A DNA stretch of 64,000 nucleotides from Caviibacterium pharyngocola (GTDB taxonomy: Bacteria > Pseudomonadota > Gammaproteobacteria > Enterobacterales > Pasteurellaceae), in NCBI RefSeq assembly GCF_002795405.1, contig NZ_PHGZ01000006.1, positions 1 through 64,000 of the forward strand. The letters run 5' to 3'. Under the pieces are notes generated by a model, which did no database searches, was not told the DNA's origin, and saw only the letters and a program-made list of their open reading frames with translations. Made by a program: the position numbers and the translations under genes. Below are positions 36,641 through 45,891 of this stretch, in pieces; within the stretch, counting starts at the first letter, position 1; each line of letters opens with the position of its first letter.

Positions 36641-37666
36641 TTAAGAAATATAATCTTCACTATCCACTTCACCCTTTGCGCCGATAAAACGCACTTCGGG
36701 CTGTAAGTAAACGTCGAATTTTAACGCGACGGTTCGGCGGATGTGGTGGGCTAGTTCCGCCACGTCGGAGCTTGTCGCGCGATCTTTATTGATAATCACC
36801 AATGCTTGTTGTTGATGCACCGCTGCGCCGCCGATTTGATAACCTTTTAAGCCGCATTGATCGATCAACCAGCCGGCGGCTAATTTTACCGAACCGTCCG
36901 CTTGTGGAAAATGCGGGATGGCGGGATAGTCTTGTTGTAAGGAAATAAATTTTTGCGCGCTAATCACCGGATTTTTGAAGAAACTGCCGGCGTTGCCGAA
37001 TATTGCCGGATCGGGCAATTTGCTTTGGCGGATTCGGCAAATTTCGTCGAAAACTTGCTTTGCATTTACCGCACTTTTATCAAAATCCGCCAAGGAACCG
37101 TATTTTAATACCGGTTGCCAATTTTTTGCTAATTTCAAGCCGACCACCGTAATCACATAACCTTGTGCGTATTCGTGTTTAAATATGCTTTCGCGATAGC
37201 CGAAACGGCATTGTTCATTGGACAAACGGAAGGATTCGCCGCGGGTTAAATCCAACACATCCACATAATCGCAGACGTCTTTAAATTCCACGCCGTAAGC
37301 GCCGATATTTTGAATCGGTGCGGAACCGGCGCAGCCCGGAATTAAGGCGAGATTTTCCAAGCCGTTAATGCCGTTTTCTAAGCTCCATTGCACCAAGTTG
37401 TGCCAATTTTCGCCGCCTTGCACGCGCAGATAATGAAAATCGGCGTCCTCCGAATGTTCGATACCTTGCAGGCGGTTGACTAACACCACGCCGTTAAAAT
37501 CTTCGACAAACAGCACATTGCTACCTTGGCCTAAGAAAAGCACCGGCAGATTATCCTGTTTCGCTGCCGCCCATTCTTGTTTTAATTGATCAAGTGCGGT
37601 GATTTTTACGATTTTTTTTGCATTCGCGTTGATCCCGAAGGTATGAAAGGCGTTGAGATTTTCCAT
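36641..37666 (-). CDS. murB: UDP-N-acetylenolpyruvoylglucosamine reductase
   Basis: 341 residues (E. coli 342), type I MurB. It reduces UDP-GlcNAc-enolpyruvate to UDP-MurNAc with NADPH and FAD in the cytosol. Visible: the FAD segment [18 protein letters not shown] (about 45-62), [10 protein letters not shown] near 135, [11 protein letters not shown] near 158 with the Tyr loop typical of type I, and NAGSFFKNP near 227 with the catalytic Ser. C-terminal EVRFIGAKG has the second catalytic Glu. Starts 15 bases after narQ; the H. influenzae order narQ-murB-rpoH is the same apart from DUF2322. Uptake signals at 37068 and 37592. Confidence 0.97.
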   Translation of the reverse strand: MENLNAFHTFGINANAKKIVKITALDQLKQEWAAAKQDNLPVLFLGQGSNVLFVEDFNGVVLVNRLQGIEHSEDADFHYLRVQGGENWHNLVQWSLENGINGLENLALIPGCAGSAPIQNIGAYGVEFKDVCDYVDVLDLTRGESFRLSNEQCRFGYRESIFKHEYAQGYVITVVGLKLAKNWQPVLKYGSLADFDKSAVNAKQVFDEICRIRQSKLPDPAIFGNAGSFFKNPVISAQKFISLQQDYPAIPHFPQADGSVKLAAGWLIDQCGLKGYQIGGAAVHQQQALVIINKDRATSSDVAELAHHIRRTVALKFDVYLQPEVRFIGAKGEVDSEDYIS

Positions 37667-37681
37667 TTGTTGTCCTTAATC

Positions 37682-39385
37682 TTATCTTGTATTCGGTAAT
37701 GTAATTTTTACTTCGGTGCCGCCGCTCGGTAGATTGCGAATAGTTAATTTCGCATTCAGTTGCGCGCTGCGTTCGTGCATAATATTTAAGCCGTAATGCC
37801 CGACGGGTTCGTCCAAGCTCGGAATGCCGACGCCGTTATCGCGCACGACCAATTCGTATTCGCCGTCCTCGTCGGTTTGCGCGGAAATTTCGATGCGCGA
37901 GCCTTGCGAATGTTTAATCGCGTTTAAAGTTGCCTCTCGCACGATTTGCAACGCGTGCACTAATTGTTGTGCGTTTAATGCTTGCGACGGCAAGGCGCAG
38001 TTGACCGTCATTTGCATTTCGGTTTGATTGCGCAGCGAATCGATCACTTGTTCGAGCGCTAATTGTAAATTAGCTTCTTGGATCGTCAAGCGGAAAGTCG
38101 CGAGTAATTCGCGTAATTGCACATAACCGTCGTTCAACGCCTGTTCGAAATCTTGAATAATCGCCAAACTTTTTTCCGTCGCTTTATCGTCGTTTTTGTG
38201 CAAATTGTGCTTTAACAACGTCAGTTGAATTTGTAAATAGGATAACACTTGGGCGAGGGAATCGTGCAATTCTCTGGCGATAATCGACCGCTCTTCCATT
38301 AACAGCAGTTGTTGCTGTTGTCGTTGCGCTTGATGAAAATACAGCGAACGGCTTAACATTTGCGCCACGTTTTGCATTGAACGCAAATCCGGACAAGGCA
38401 AACCCGCCTGCCAATAAAGCACGCCGAGTTTATCGCCTTCTACGCTTAATTCCGTTTGTTGACAATGTCGCCGCGCATCTTTTTCGCCGAAGCAAATGTG
38501 CCAATGTTCCGCGCCGTGCACAGCTAATTCGATATAATGCAAATGTTCGTTAAACATAATGTGCTTTAACACTTGTTGCAGAATATCGGGCGTAATGGCG
38601 TTGGTGGTGACCAGCTGCGAACAATGATATAACATTGTTAAGGAACGATTGGCTTGGCTGAGTTTTTGGGTCTTCTCGTTCACTTTTTCTTCTAATTGCG
38701 CATAAAGTTTTTGCAGCTCGCTCGCCATTTGGGTGAACACGGCGGATAAACGTCCGATTTCATTGTTTTTTTGCGTGTCCAACGGAATGTGATTGAATTG
38801 CCCGATTTGCACCTGCGTACTCGCCAACGCCAGTTTTTCCAAGGGATTAACCACTTGTTTTTTACTAAACCAAATCACATAAGACACCGTGCCGATGATA
38901 AACAGAAAGGCGCCTAAAATGGAAAAAACGGTTATATACAGTTTTCGCTCGGCAAAATATTGCAGCGTGTTCACGAAGCGATCCACTTGATCCACATAAT
39001 TTTCCACTTCGGCGCGATAGGCTTCGTAGTTTTTGCCGCGCGCGTAGGATTCCATCGTTTCCCAACGTTTGATCAGATTTTGATAAGCCTGTTTTACTTC
39101 TTCCGGCACAAAGAACTGATGATTAATTTCGGTTAGCGCGGCGGAATGTAGGCTTAAACGATATTGACGCAAATTCAGTTCGACTTTTTGCGGTTCGTGT
39201 TCGATTTCATATAACAAACGATAAGTTTGCATCCGTAAAGAACCGGAAACGTTAATCAATTTTGCGTCGGATTTATTGCTCAGCATTATGCCCAAGCTTA
39301 ATACGCTGATGATTGCCGCAAAAATAATGATCAACAATAAATAATGGGCGATTTTAGTTGAAACCGAACTTTTTCTGTCGTCCAC
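37682..39385 (-). CDS. narQ: nitrate/nitrite sensor histidine kinase NarQ
   Basis: 567 residues (E. coli NarQ 566). Inner-membrane sensor that phosphorylates NarP in response to nitrate or nitrite. Two transmembrane helices flank a periplasmic helical domain. The ligand P-box is INVSGSLRMQTYRL (about 40-53). HAMP follows helix 2 (near 150-230), then a GAF-like region. The HisKA_3 motif EERSIIARELHDSLAQ (about 357-372) has the phosphorylated His, and ATPase boxes include VRDNGVGIPS and GHYGLNIMHERS. It is transcribed divergently from the napF operon, which NarP normally controls. narP is not in the window. Confidence 0.95.
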   Translation of the reverse strand: MDDRKSSVSTKIAHYLLLIIIFAAIISVLSLGIMLSNKSDAKLINVSGSLRMQTYRLLYEIEHEPQKVELNLRQYRLSLHSAALTEINHQFFVPEEVKQAYQNLIKRWETMESYARGKNYEAYRAEVENYVDQVDRFVNTLQYFAERKLYITVFSILGAFLFIIGTVSYVIWFSKKQVVNPLEKLALASTQVQIGQFNHIPLDTQKNNEIGRLSAVFTQMASELQKLYAQLEEKVNEKTQKLSQANRSLTMLYHCSQLVTTNAITPDILQQVLKHIMFNEHLHYIELAVHGAEHWHICFGEKDARRHCQQTELSVEGDKLGVLYWQAGLPCPDLRSMQNVAQMLSRSLYFHQAQRQQQQLLLMEERSIIARELHDSLAQVLSYLQIQLTLLKHNLHKNDDKATEKSLAIIQDFEQALNDGYVQLRELLATFRLTIQEANLQLALEQVIDSLRNQTEMQMTVNCALPSQALNAQQLVHALQIVREATLNAIKHSQGSRIEISAQTDEDGEYELVVRDNGVGIPSLDEPVGHYGLNIMHERSAQLNAKLTIRNLPSGGTEVKITLPNTR

Positions 39386-39464
39386 GATAGGCTCCCGCCG
39401 AAGTAAAGAAAAGATGACGCCATTTTAGCAAAAAAAACGCATTCCGTTTATAGGGAAATAAACT

Positions 39465-39478
39465 TTGATCTAACGCAA
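39465..39478 (+). promoter_or_regulatory. FNR-like box before napF
   Basis: TTGATCTAACGCAA resembles the FNR consensus TTGATNNNNATCAA (left half exact, right half 3 of 5). AT-rich CTTAAT (39505-39510) lies about 27 bases downstream, a plausible -10 for FNR-activated transcription of napF. Confidence 0.4.
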
Positions 39479-39594
39479 GAAAAATGCCATTTTTCACGGA
39501 AATACTTAATTCTGGTAATTAAAAACGTGCGCTAAGAACAAGAAAATATAAAAATTGGGGGAGAGGATTTCGCGGAGCGTATTTTGTTAATCTT

Positions 39595-40119
39595 ATGACG
39601 GATGAAAATTTACCGCGCCGGCGTTTTTTACGCGGAGAATTTCTTCGCACGCTGCAATCCGAACGCACGGCATTACAAGGTTTTCAAGGCGTTCGACCGC
39701 CTTGGGCGAAAGCGAATCAAACATTTATCGATGCTTGTACGCGCTGCGGCGATTGTGTGGCAGCGTGCGAAACGCATATTTTAATTCAAGGCGAAGGCGG
39801 CTTTCCGGAAATCGATTTTCAGCGCGGCGAATGTACGTTTTGCGAAAAATGCGTGAGTGCTTGCAGCGCATCGGTTTTTCGCCCGACCAATGAAATGCCT
39901 TGGCAACATAAAGCGGACATCGGCGAGAATTGTTTAACCCGACAAAATGTTGCCTGCCGCAGCTGCCAAGATTGCTGCGAATCGCGCGCCATTCGTTTTA
40001 CCTTGGCGCTAGGGCGCGTTGCCGCACCGACGATTGATGAAAGCGCTTGTAACGGTTGCGGCGCTTGTATCCGCAGCTGTCCGGTGGCAGCGATTAAATT
40101 GAGTTATCCTGAGGAATAA
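39595..40119 (+). CDS. napF: ferredoxin-type protein NapF
   Basis: 174 residues (E. coli 164). Cytoplasmic iron-sulfur protein that aids assembly or maturation of NapA. Three or four 4Fe-4S motifs are visible: CTRCGDCVAAC, CTFCEKCVSAC, an altered CRSCQDCCE and CNGCGACIRSC. N-terminal PRRRFLRGEF and GVRPPWA are typical. The ribosome-binding site is poor: GGAG lies about 20 bases upstream. First gene of napFDAGHBC, with napD starting three bases after the stop. Divergent from narQ, 209 bases apart. Confidence 0.95.
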   Translation: MTDENLPRRRFLRGEFLRTLQSERTALQGFQGVRPPWAKANQTFIDACTRCGDCVAACETHILIQGEGGFPEIDFQRGECTFCEKCVSACSASVFRPTNEMPWQHKADIGENCLTRQNVACRSCQDCCESRAIRFTLALGRVAAPTIDESACNGCGACIRSCPVAAIKLSYPEE

Positions 40120-40121
40120 CA

Positions 40122-40412
40122 ATGTCACAAAACAACACAACGATTTCAATGGATGAAGCGAAAGATTGGCACGTTTGCGGCTTGGTCGTTCAAGTGAATC
40201 CGCAAAAAATCGCGCAAATTCGCACCGCACTTTCGGCGATTCCGCACACGGAAATTTCTGCCGAAGACGCGGAAAAAGGAAAAATGGTCGTGGTGATGCA
40301 ATCGCACGATCAACACGTCTTATTCGAGAATATGGAAAACGCGCGTCAAATCGACGGCGTGATTACGCTTTCCTTGGTTTATCATCAACAAGATGAAACC
40401 GCCGAAAACTAA
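40122..40412 (+). CDS. napD: NapA chaperone NapD
   Basis: 96 residues (E. coli 87). NapD binds the twin-arginine signal peptide of NapA and holds it back until the molybdenum cofactor is inserted. The ferredoxin-like fold motif WHVCGLVVQVNPQ (about 14-26) and the C-terminal DGVITLSLVYHQ are family-specific. Two bases from napF, with GAGGAA before the ATG; 45 bases before napA. An uptake signal is at 40224. Confidence 0.95.
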   Translation: MSQNNTTISMDEAKDWHVCGLVVQVNPQKIAQIRTALSAIPHTEISAEDAEKGKMVVVMQSHDQHVLFENMENARQIDGVITLSLVYHQQDETAEN

Positions 40413-40457
40413 TCGAACGGACGAACGAATAATGCAATAAATAGTGGGGGAAACGCT

Positions 40458-42941
40458 ATGAATTTAAGTCGCAGAGACTTTATGAAAACCAATGCGGCGG
40501 TCGCCGCGGCGGCGGTTGCCGGACTCAGTATTCCGGTGAAAAACGTGCAAGCGGCGGACACGTCGATTAAATGGGATAAAGGCGTTTGTCGCTTTTGCGG
40601 AACCGGTTGTGGGGTATTAATCGGGACGAAAGACGGTCGCGTCGTCGCTTCGCAAGGGGATCCGGATGCCGAAGTTAACCGCGGATTAAACTGTATTAAA
40701 GGCTATTTCTTGCCGAAAATTATGTACGGAAAAGACCGTTTAACCCAACCGATGTTGCGGATGAAAGACGGAAAATTCGACAAAAACGGCGAATTCACAC
40801 CGGTGAGCTGGGAAACGGCATTTTCCACAATGGCGGAAAAATTCAAAGCGGCAATGGCGAAAAACGGCAAAAACGCCGTAGGGATGTTCAGTTCCGGTCA
40901 ATCGACGATTTTCGAAGGCTACGCTAAATCGAAATTATGGAAAGCGGGTTTCCGTTCCAATAATATCGACCCGAACGCGCGTCATTGTATGGCGTCCGCT
41001 GCAGTCGCCTTTATGCGCACCTTCGGAATGGATGAGCCGATGGGCTGTTATAACGACATCGAACAAGCCGAAGCCTTTGTGCTTTGGGGCTCCAATATGG
41101 CGGAAATGCACCCGATTTTATGGTCGCGTATTTCCGATCGTCGCTTGGCGAATCCGGATTCCGTCACAGTTAACGTGCTTTCCACGTTTGAACACCGTTC
41201 TTTCGAGCTTGCGGATTTAGGCATTATTTTCAAACCGCAAAGCGACTTGGCGATTTTAAACTACATTGCCAATTATCTGATTCAAAACAACGCTATCGAT
41301 CAAGATTTTATCGCCAAACACACCAAATTCAAACGCGGCGAAACCGACATCGGTTACGGCTTACGTCCGGAAGAACCGCGAGAACAAGCGGCGAAAAACG
41401 TTAAAACCGCCGGTAAAATGCACGATAGCGATTTCGAAGAATTTAAACGTTTGGTTGCGCCTTATACTTTGGAAAAAGCACACGAAATTTCCGGCGTACC
41501 GAAAGATCAACTGGAATCCTTGGCAAAAATTTATGCGGATCCGAAGAAAAAAGTGGTGTCTTTCTGGACAATGGGCTTTAACCAACACACCCGTGGCGTG
41601 TGGGCTAACCATTTGATTTATAACATTCACTTATTAACCGGCAAAATTTCTTTACCGGGCTGCGGGCCGTTCTCCTTAACCGGTCAGCCTTCCGCTTGTG
41701 GAACGGCGCGCGAAGTGGGTACTTTTATTCACCGTTTACCGGCGGATTTGGTCGTCACTAATCCGGAACACCGCAAAATTGCTGAAAAAATCTGGAAATT
41801 ACCGGAAGGGCTGATTCCGGATCAATTAGGTTTCCACGCCGTGGCGCAAAGTCGTGCGTTGAAAGACGGCAAGATGAACGTATTGTGGCAAATGTGTACC
41901 AACAATATGCAAGGCGGGCCGAATATTAATGAAGAAACCTATCCGGGCTGGCGCAATCCGGACAACTTTATCGTGGTGTCCGATCCTTATCCGACGGTTT
42001 CCGCGTTGGCGGCGGATTTAATGTTGCCGACCGCAATGTGGGTGGAAAAAGAAGGCGCTTACGGTAATGCGGAACGCCGCACCCAATTCTGGCGTCAACA
42101 AGTGCAAGCGCCGGGCGAGGCGAAATCGGATTTATGGCAATTAGTGGAATTTTCCAAATATTTCACCACCGATGAAATGTGGCCGGCGGAAATTTTAGCG
42201 GCAAATCCGCAATACAAAGGCAAAACTTTGTATGAAGTGTTGTATCAAAACGATCAAGTCAACAAATTTCCAGTGAGCGAATTGAATGATCGCTTGAATG
42301 ACGAATCCTATCATTTCGGCTTCTATTTACAAAAAGGCTTATTTGAAGAATATGCCACCTTCGGGCGCGGTCACGGGCACGATTTAAGCGATTTCGACAC
42401 TTACCACAAAGCGCGCGGTTTGCGCTGGCCGGTGGTGGACGGAAAAGAAACCTTATGGCGTTATCGCGAAGGTTATGATCCTTACATTAAAGCGGGCGAA
42501 GGCGTGAAATTCTACGGTTATCCGGACGGCCGCGCGGTCATTTTAGCCGTGCCTTATGAGGAACCGGCGGAATCGCCTGATGCGGAATACGATTTATGGC
42601 TTTGTACCGGACGCGTGCTGGAACATTGGCACACCGGTACAATGACTCGTCGCGTACCGGAATTGCACCGTTCCTTCCCGAATAACTTGGTTTGGATGCA
42701 CCCGACCGACGCGAAAAAACGCGGTTTGCGTCACGGCGATAAGATCAAAGTGATTTCCCGTCGCGGCGAAATGATTTCCTTCTTGGATACGCGCGGACGG
42801 AATAAAGTGCCGGAAGGCTTGATTTATACCACCTTCTTTGATGCCGGTCAGTTGGCGAATAAATTAACTTTAGACGCAACGGATCCGATTTCCAAAGAAA
42901 CCGACTTCAAAAAATGTGCGGTAAAAGTGGAAAAAGTCTAA
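40458..42941 (+). CDS. napA: periplasmic nitrate reductase catalytic subunit NapA
   Basis: 827 residues (E. coli 828). NapA reduces nitrate to nitrite in the periplasm using bis-MGD molybdenum and one 4Fe-4S cluster. The twin-arginine signal [10 protein letters not shown] is at residues 4-13, ending near VQAADT (about 30-36). The 4Fe-4S cluster is bound by [13 protein letters not shown] (about 45-57) plus a later Cys. The molybdenum Cys lies in NARHCMASA near residue 175. The rest matches the DMSO reductase family to the C-terminal MoCo-dinucleotide-binding domain. A hairpin follows that covers the napG ribosome-binding site. Confidence 0.98.
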   Translation: MNLSRRDFMKTNAAVAAAAVAGLSIPVKNVQAADTSIKWDKGVCRFCGTGCGVLIGTKDGRVVASQGDPDAEVNRGLNCIKGYFLPKIMYGKDRLTQPMLRMKDGKFDKNGEFTPVSWETAFSTMAEKFKAAMAKNGKNAVGMFSSGQSTIFEGYAKSKLWKAGFRSNNIDPNARHCMASAAVAFMRTFGMDEPMGCYNDIEQAEAFVLWGSNMAEMHPILWSRISDRRLANPDSVTVNVLSTFEHRSFELADLGIIFKPQSDLAILNYIANYLIQNNAIDQDFIAKHTKFKRGETDIGYGLRPEEPREQAAKNVKTAGKMHDSDFEEFKRLVAPYTLEKAHEISGVPKDQLESLAKIYADPKKKVVSFWTMGFNQHTRGVWANHLIYNIHLLTGKISLPGCGPFSLTGQPSACGTAREVGTFIHRLPADLVVTNPEHRKIAEKIWKLPEGLIPDQLGFHAVAQSRALKDGKMNVLWQMCTNNMQGGPNINEETYPGWRNPDNFIVVSDPYPTVSALAADLMLPTAMWVEKEGAYGNAERRTQFWRQQVQAPGEAKSDLWQLVEFSKYFTTDEMWPAEILAANPQYKGKTLYEVLYQNDQVNKFPVSELNDRLNDESYHFGFYLQKGLFEEYATFGRGHGHDLSDFDTYHKARGLRWPVVDGKETLWRYREGYDPYIKAGEGVKFYGYPDGRAVILAVPYEEPAESPDAEYDLWLCTGRVLEHWHTGTMTRRVPELHRSFPNNLVWMHPTDAKKRGLRHGDKIKVISRRGEMISFLDTRGRNKVPEGLIYTTFFDAGQLANKLTLDATDPISKETDFKKCAVKVEKV

Positions 42942-42949
42942 GAAAAGAG

Positions 42950-42976
42950 ACCGCACTTTTGCATAAAAAGTGCGGT
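42950..42976 (+). other. inverted uptake-signal hairpin covering the napG ribosome-binding site
   Basis: ACCGCACTTTT (42950-42960) and AAAAGTGCGGT (42966-42976) form an 11-bp stem with a 5-base loop between napA and napG. GGTGA (42974-42978), the napG ribosome-binding site, lies partly in the right arm. No T-run follows on the plus strand. Confidence 0.7.
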
Positions 42977-42984
42977 GAAAATCG

Positions 42985-43737
42985 ATGAAGAATCCAATGA
43001 TGACGCCTGAAAGACGCAAATTTCTCAAAGATGCCGCTCGCACGACCGGTGGTTTAGCCGGACTTGGCTTGCTGTTAGGTTTACAGCAACGGCAAAGCTT
43101 AGCGCGCGAAGGCGTGGCGCTGCGTCCGCCGTTCGCTCTTGAGAATGCGCAACAATTTGCCGCCGCGTGCGTGCGTTGCGGGCAATGTGTACAAGCTTGC
43201 CCTTACGATATGTTGCATTTGGCGTCGTTGCTGTCGCCTTTGGAAGCGGGAACGCCATATTTTGTGGCGCGCGATAAACCGTGCGAAATGTGCGAAGATA
43301 TTCCTTGCGCCAAGGCTTGTCCGAGCGGCGCATTGAATGCCCAAGCGGAAAACATTAACGACGCGCGAATGGGCTTGGCGGTGTTGTTGGATCACGAAAC
43401 CTGCTTAAACTGGCAAGGCTTGCGTTGCGACGTGTGTTATCGCGTTTGTCCGTTAATCGACAAAGCCATCACCTTGGAAATGCACCGTAATGAGCGTACC
43501 GGCAAGCACGCGGTATTTATTCCGACCGTACATTCCGATGCCTGCACCGGCTGCGGAAAATGCGAGGAGGCTTGCGTGCTGGAAGAAGCGGCGATCAAGG
43601 TGTTACCGATGACCTTAGCCAAAGGAATGATCGGTCAGCATTATCGTTTAGGCTGGGAAGAAAAAGCCAAAGCGGGACATTCGCTTGCACCGGACGACAT
43701 CATCACCTTGCCTGTGCGCAAACCGGAGGAACCTTAA
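42985..43737 (+). CDS. napG: ferredoxin-type protein NapG
   Basis: 250 residues (E. coli 231). Exported iron-sulfur protein that passes electrons, with NapH, from the quinol pool to NapC or NapA. N-terminal ERRKFLKDA is a twin-arginine-like signal followed by a hydrophobic stretch ([12 protein letters not shown]). Four 4Fe-4S motifs: [35 protein letters not shown] and [11 protein letters not shown]. The start ATG lies nine bases after a stable uptake-signal hairpin. The stop shares a base with the napH start (TAATG). Confidence 0.95.
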   Translation: MKNPMMTPERRKFLKDAARTTGGLAGLGLLLGLQQRQSLAREGVALRPPFALENAQQFAAACVRCGQCVQACPYDMLHLASLLSPLEAGTPYFVARDKPCEMCEDIPCAKACPSGALNAQAENINDARMGLAVLLDHETCLNWQGLRCDVCYRVCPLIDKAITLEMHRNERTGKHAVFIPTVHSDACTGCGKCEEACVLEEAAIKVLPMTLAKGMIGQHYRLGWEEKAKAGHSLAPDDIITLPVRKPEEP

Positions 43738-44600
43738 TGGCAAATTCACCGAAAGCGGCGGGAAAAGAAGCGCGCGAAAAATTAGGTTTTTGGCACGCCA
43801 ACCGTTTCTTGTTTTGGCGACGCCTCGTTCAATTCGGCATTTTGGCAATGTTTTTGAGCGGGCCATGGTGGGGCGTTTGGATCTTAAAAGGCAATTACAG
43901 TGCCAGTTTGTTGTTGGATACGATCCCGATGAGCGATCCGCTGGTGACGGCGGAAAGTTTGGCAAGCGGCTATTTGCCGGATGCCACGGTGTTACTCGGC
44001 GCATTGATTGTCATCGCGTTTTACGCACTGCTCGGCAGCAAGATTTTTTGCGGTTGGGTTTGTCCGCTAAATATTGTCACGGACAGCGCGGCGTGGTTGC
44101 GGCGTAAATTAGGTATTCGCCAAAGTGCGAAAATTCCGCGCGGTTTACGTTACGGTATTTTGCTGATGATCCTTGCGGGCAGCGCCTTGAGCGGAATGTT
44201 ATTATGGGAATGGATCAATCCTGTGGCGGCGTTGGGGCGCGGCTTAATCTACGGATTCGGCGCAACGGGTTGGTTGATTTTAGCGATTTTCTTATTCGAT
44301 TTATTTATCGTCGAGCACGGCTGGTGCGGACATCTCTGCCCGATCGGCGCCGGTTACGGCATTATCGGCGCGAAAAGTCTGATTCGCATCAAAGTGATTG
44401 ATCGTAGTCGCTGCGATAATTGTATGGATTGCTATAATCTGTGTCCGGAACCGCAAGTGCTGCGCTCGCCGTTGCACGGAAAAAATAATGAAAGCCTTTT
44501 GGTGCTTTCCAAAGATTGTATTAGCTGCGGGCGCTGCATTGACGCCTGCCCTGAAAATGTATTCACCTTTACCACTAGATTTAATCATTCGGGGGAATAA
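43737..44600 (+). CDS. napH: quinol dehydrogenase membrane component NapH
   Basis: 287 residues from ATG 43737, which overlaps the napG stop as TAATG. The open frame begins upstream, but that part overlaps napG out of frame. Four transmembrane helices are seen, with GWVCPLNIVTD and HLCPIGAGYG, the cytoplasmic CxxxCP loops of the family. C-terminal ferredoxin motifs are CDNCMDCYNLCP and CISCGRCIDACP. NapH anchors NapG at the membrane and draws electrons from the quinol pool. napB follows one base after the stop. Confidence 0.95.
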   Translation: MANSPKAAGKEAREKLGFWHANRFLFWRRLVQFGILAMFLSGPWWGVWILKGNYSASLLLDTIPMSDPLVTAESLASGYLPDATVLLGALIVIAFYALLGSKIFCGWVCPLNIVTDSAAWLRRKLGIRQSAKIPRGLRYGILLMILAGSALSGMLLWEWINPVAALGRGLIYGFGATGWLILAIFLFDLFIVEHGWCGHLCPIGAGYGIIGAKSLIRIKVIDRSRCDNCMDCYNLCPEPQVLRSPLHGKNNESLLVLSKDCISCGRCIDACPENVFTFTTRFNHSGE

Positions 44601-44601
44601 A

Positions 44602-45030
44602 ATGATTAAAAAAACCGTATTAATTTTAACCGCACTTTTGGCGGCAACAGCGGGCGCCGAACAACAAATCGACAGCCAGTTGCAAAATTCGGCGGAAAAC
44701 GTCGCGCCGGCATTTCATAACGAAGTGAAAGAACGCGCCTTGCCTGCGCTGAATTATGTGAATCAACCGCCGATGGTGCCGCATAGCGTAAAAAATTATC
44801 AAGTGACGAAAAATACCAATCAATGTTTGAATTGTCACAGCGTGGAAGCATCGCGCGTTACCGGCGCAACGCGTATCAGCCCGACGCATTTTATGGATCG
44901 CGAGGGGAATTTTGTCGGCGGCACCGCTTCACCGCGTCGTTATTTCTGTTTACAATGTCACGTTTCTCAATCGGACGTTGATCCTATCGTGCCGAATGAA
45001 TTTAAACCAATGAAAGGCTACGGCGAATAA
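44602..45030 (+). CDS. napB: diheme cytochrome subunit NapB
   Basis: 142 residues from ATG 44602 (E. coli 149); the frame is open further up but that part overlaps napH. A Sec signal peptide (MIKKTVLILTALLAATAGA) is followed by two CxxCH haem sites, CLNCHS near residue 73 and CLQCHV near 115. It passes electrons from NapC to NapA in the periplasm. The GGGGGAA at the end of napH serves as ribosome-binding site. An uptake signal (44629-44639) is embedded in the signal-peptide coding region. Confidence 0.95.
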   Translation: MIKKTVLILTALLAATAGAEQQIDSQLQNSAENVAPAFHNEVKERALPALNYVNQPPMVPHSVKNYQVTKNTNQCLNCHSVEASRVTGATRISPTHFMDREGNFVGGTASPRRYFCLQCHVSQSDVDPIVPNEFKPMKGYGE

Positions 45031-45042
45031 TCGGAGGATATT

Positions 45043-45630
45043 ATGTTAAAACTGGTTAAAAAATTCTGGCATTGGTTTAGCACGCCGAGCCGTATTGCCG
45101 TCGGCGTGTTGATTACGTTGTCGTTTATCGCCGGTATCGTGTTTTGGGGCGGCTTTAATACGGCGTTGGAACACACCAATACGGAAGAATTTTGCTCCGA
45201 TTGCCATATGAATGACGTCGTGCCGGAATATCGCCATTCCGTGCATTATATGAATCGCAGCGGTGTGAAAGCGATTTGTGCCGATTGCCATTTACCGCAC
45301 GAATTTATTCCGAAATGGACGCGCAAAATTAAAGCGGCGGGCGAAGTGTATTCGCATATAATGGGACACGTCGATACCAAAGAAAAATTCGAAGCGGCGC
45401 GCTTGGAAATGGCGGAACGCGAATGGGCGCGAATGAAAGCCAACGATTCGCAAGAATGTCGGAATTGCCATAATTTCAATGATATGGATTTCAGCCAACA
45501 AAAAACCGTGGCGGAAAGAATGCATACTTTGGCGATCAAAGAAGGCAAAACCTGTATCGATTGTCACAAAGGTATCGCGCACCAACTTCCTGATATGAAG
45601 AATGTAAAATCCGGCTTTACCGAGAATTAA
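45043..45630 (+). CDS. napC: tetraheme quinol dehydrogenase NapC
   Basis: 195 residues (E. coli 200). Membrane-anchored NapC/NirT cytochrome that oxidises quinol and feeds NapB. One N-terminal helix (about 20-40: VLITLSFIAGIVFWGG) is followed by four CxxCH sites: CSDCHM, CADCHL, CRNCHN and CIDCHK. Last gene of the operon, 12 bases after napB with GGAGG before the ATG. A terminator follows. Confidence 0.97.
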   Translation: MLKLVKKFWHWFSTPSRIAVGVLITLSFIAGIVFWGGFNTALEHTNTEEFCSDCHMNDVVPEYRHSVHYMNRSGVKAICADCHLPHEFIPKWTRKIKAAGEVYSHIMGHVDTKEKFEAARLEMAEREWARMKANDSQECRNCHNFNDMDFSQQKTVAERMHTLAIKEGKTCIDCHKGIAHQLPDMKNVKSGFTEN

Positions 45631-45662
45631 ACGCCCGTTGATTTTAATAGTATCAATAAATG

Positions 45663-45697
45663 CAAAAGCCCTGTATAATAATGGGGCTTTGATTTTC
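45663..45697 (+). terminator. nap operon terminator
   Basis: CAAAAGCCC (45663-45671) pairs with GGGCTTTG (45684-45691), followed by ATTTTC, 33 bases after napC. Confidence 0.75.
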
Positions 45698-45825
45698 TTG
45701 TCGGCGTGCGGCTATCAAAAGTAATTTTGCCGAATAAAATCACCTAAAGAAAGCGCAAAAGTGCGGTGGATTTTAAGATTATTTTTGCTAGTCGCAATGA
45801 GAAAACCGAGCAATCAAATAACATC

Positions 45826-45870
45826 GGTGGGATATTCCCGCCTTATTTTTTCAATAACGGAATTTTCCGT
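45826..45870 (+). other. pnp leader with two hairpins
   Basis: GGTGGGA/TCCCGCC (45826-45842) forms a 7-bp stem followed by TTATTTTTT, a terminator-like attenuator. Then ACGGAATTTTCCGT (45857-45870) is a second palindrome just before the pnp ribosome-binding site. PNPase is known in enterics to control its own leader after RNase III cleavage. Confidence 0.55.
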
Positions 45871-45891
45871 GATAGGTAAAGGAAAAACATT

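Noticed and set aside
43560-43736. N-terminal extension of napH overlapping napG
   Set aside because: The 59 extra residues are out of frame with napG, rich in Gly, Arg and His, and unlike NapH; ATG 43737 with TAATG coupling fits the family.
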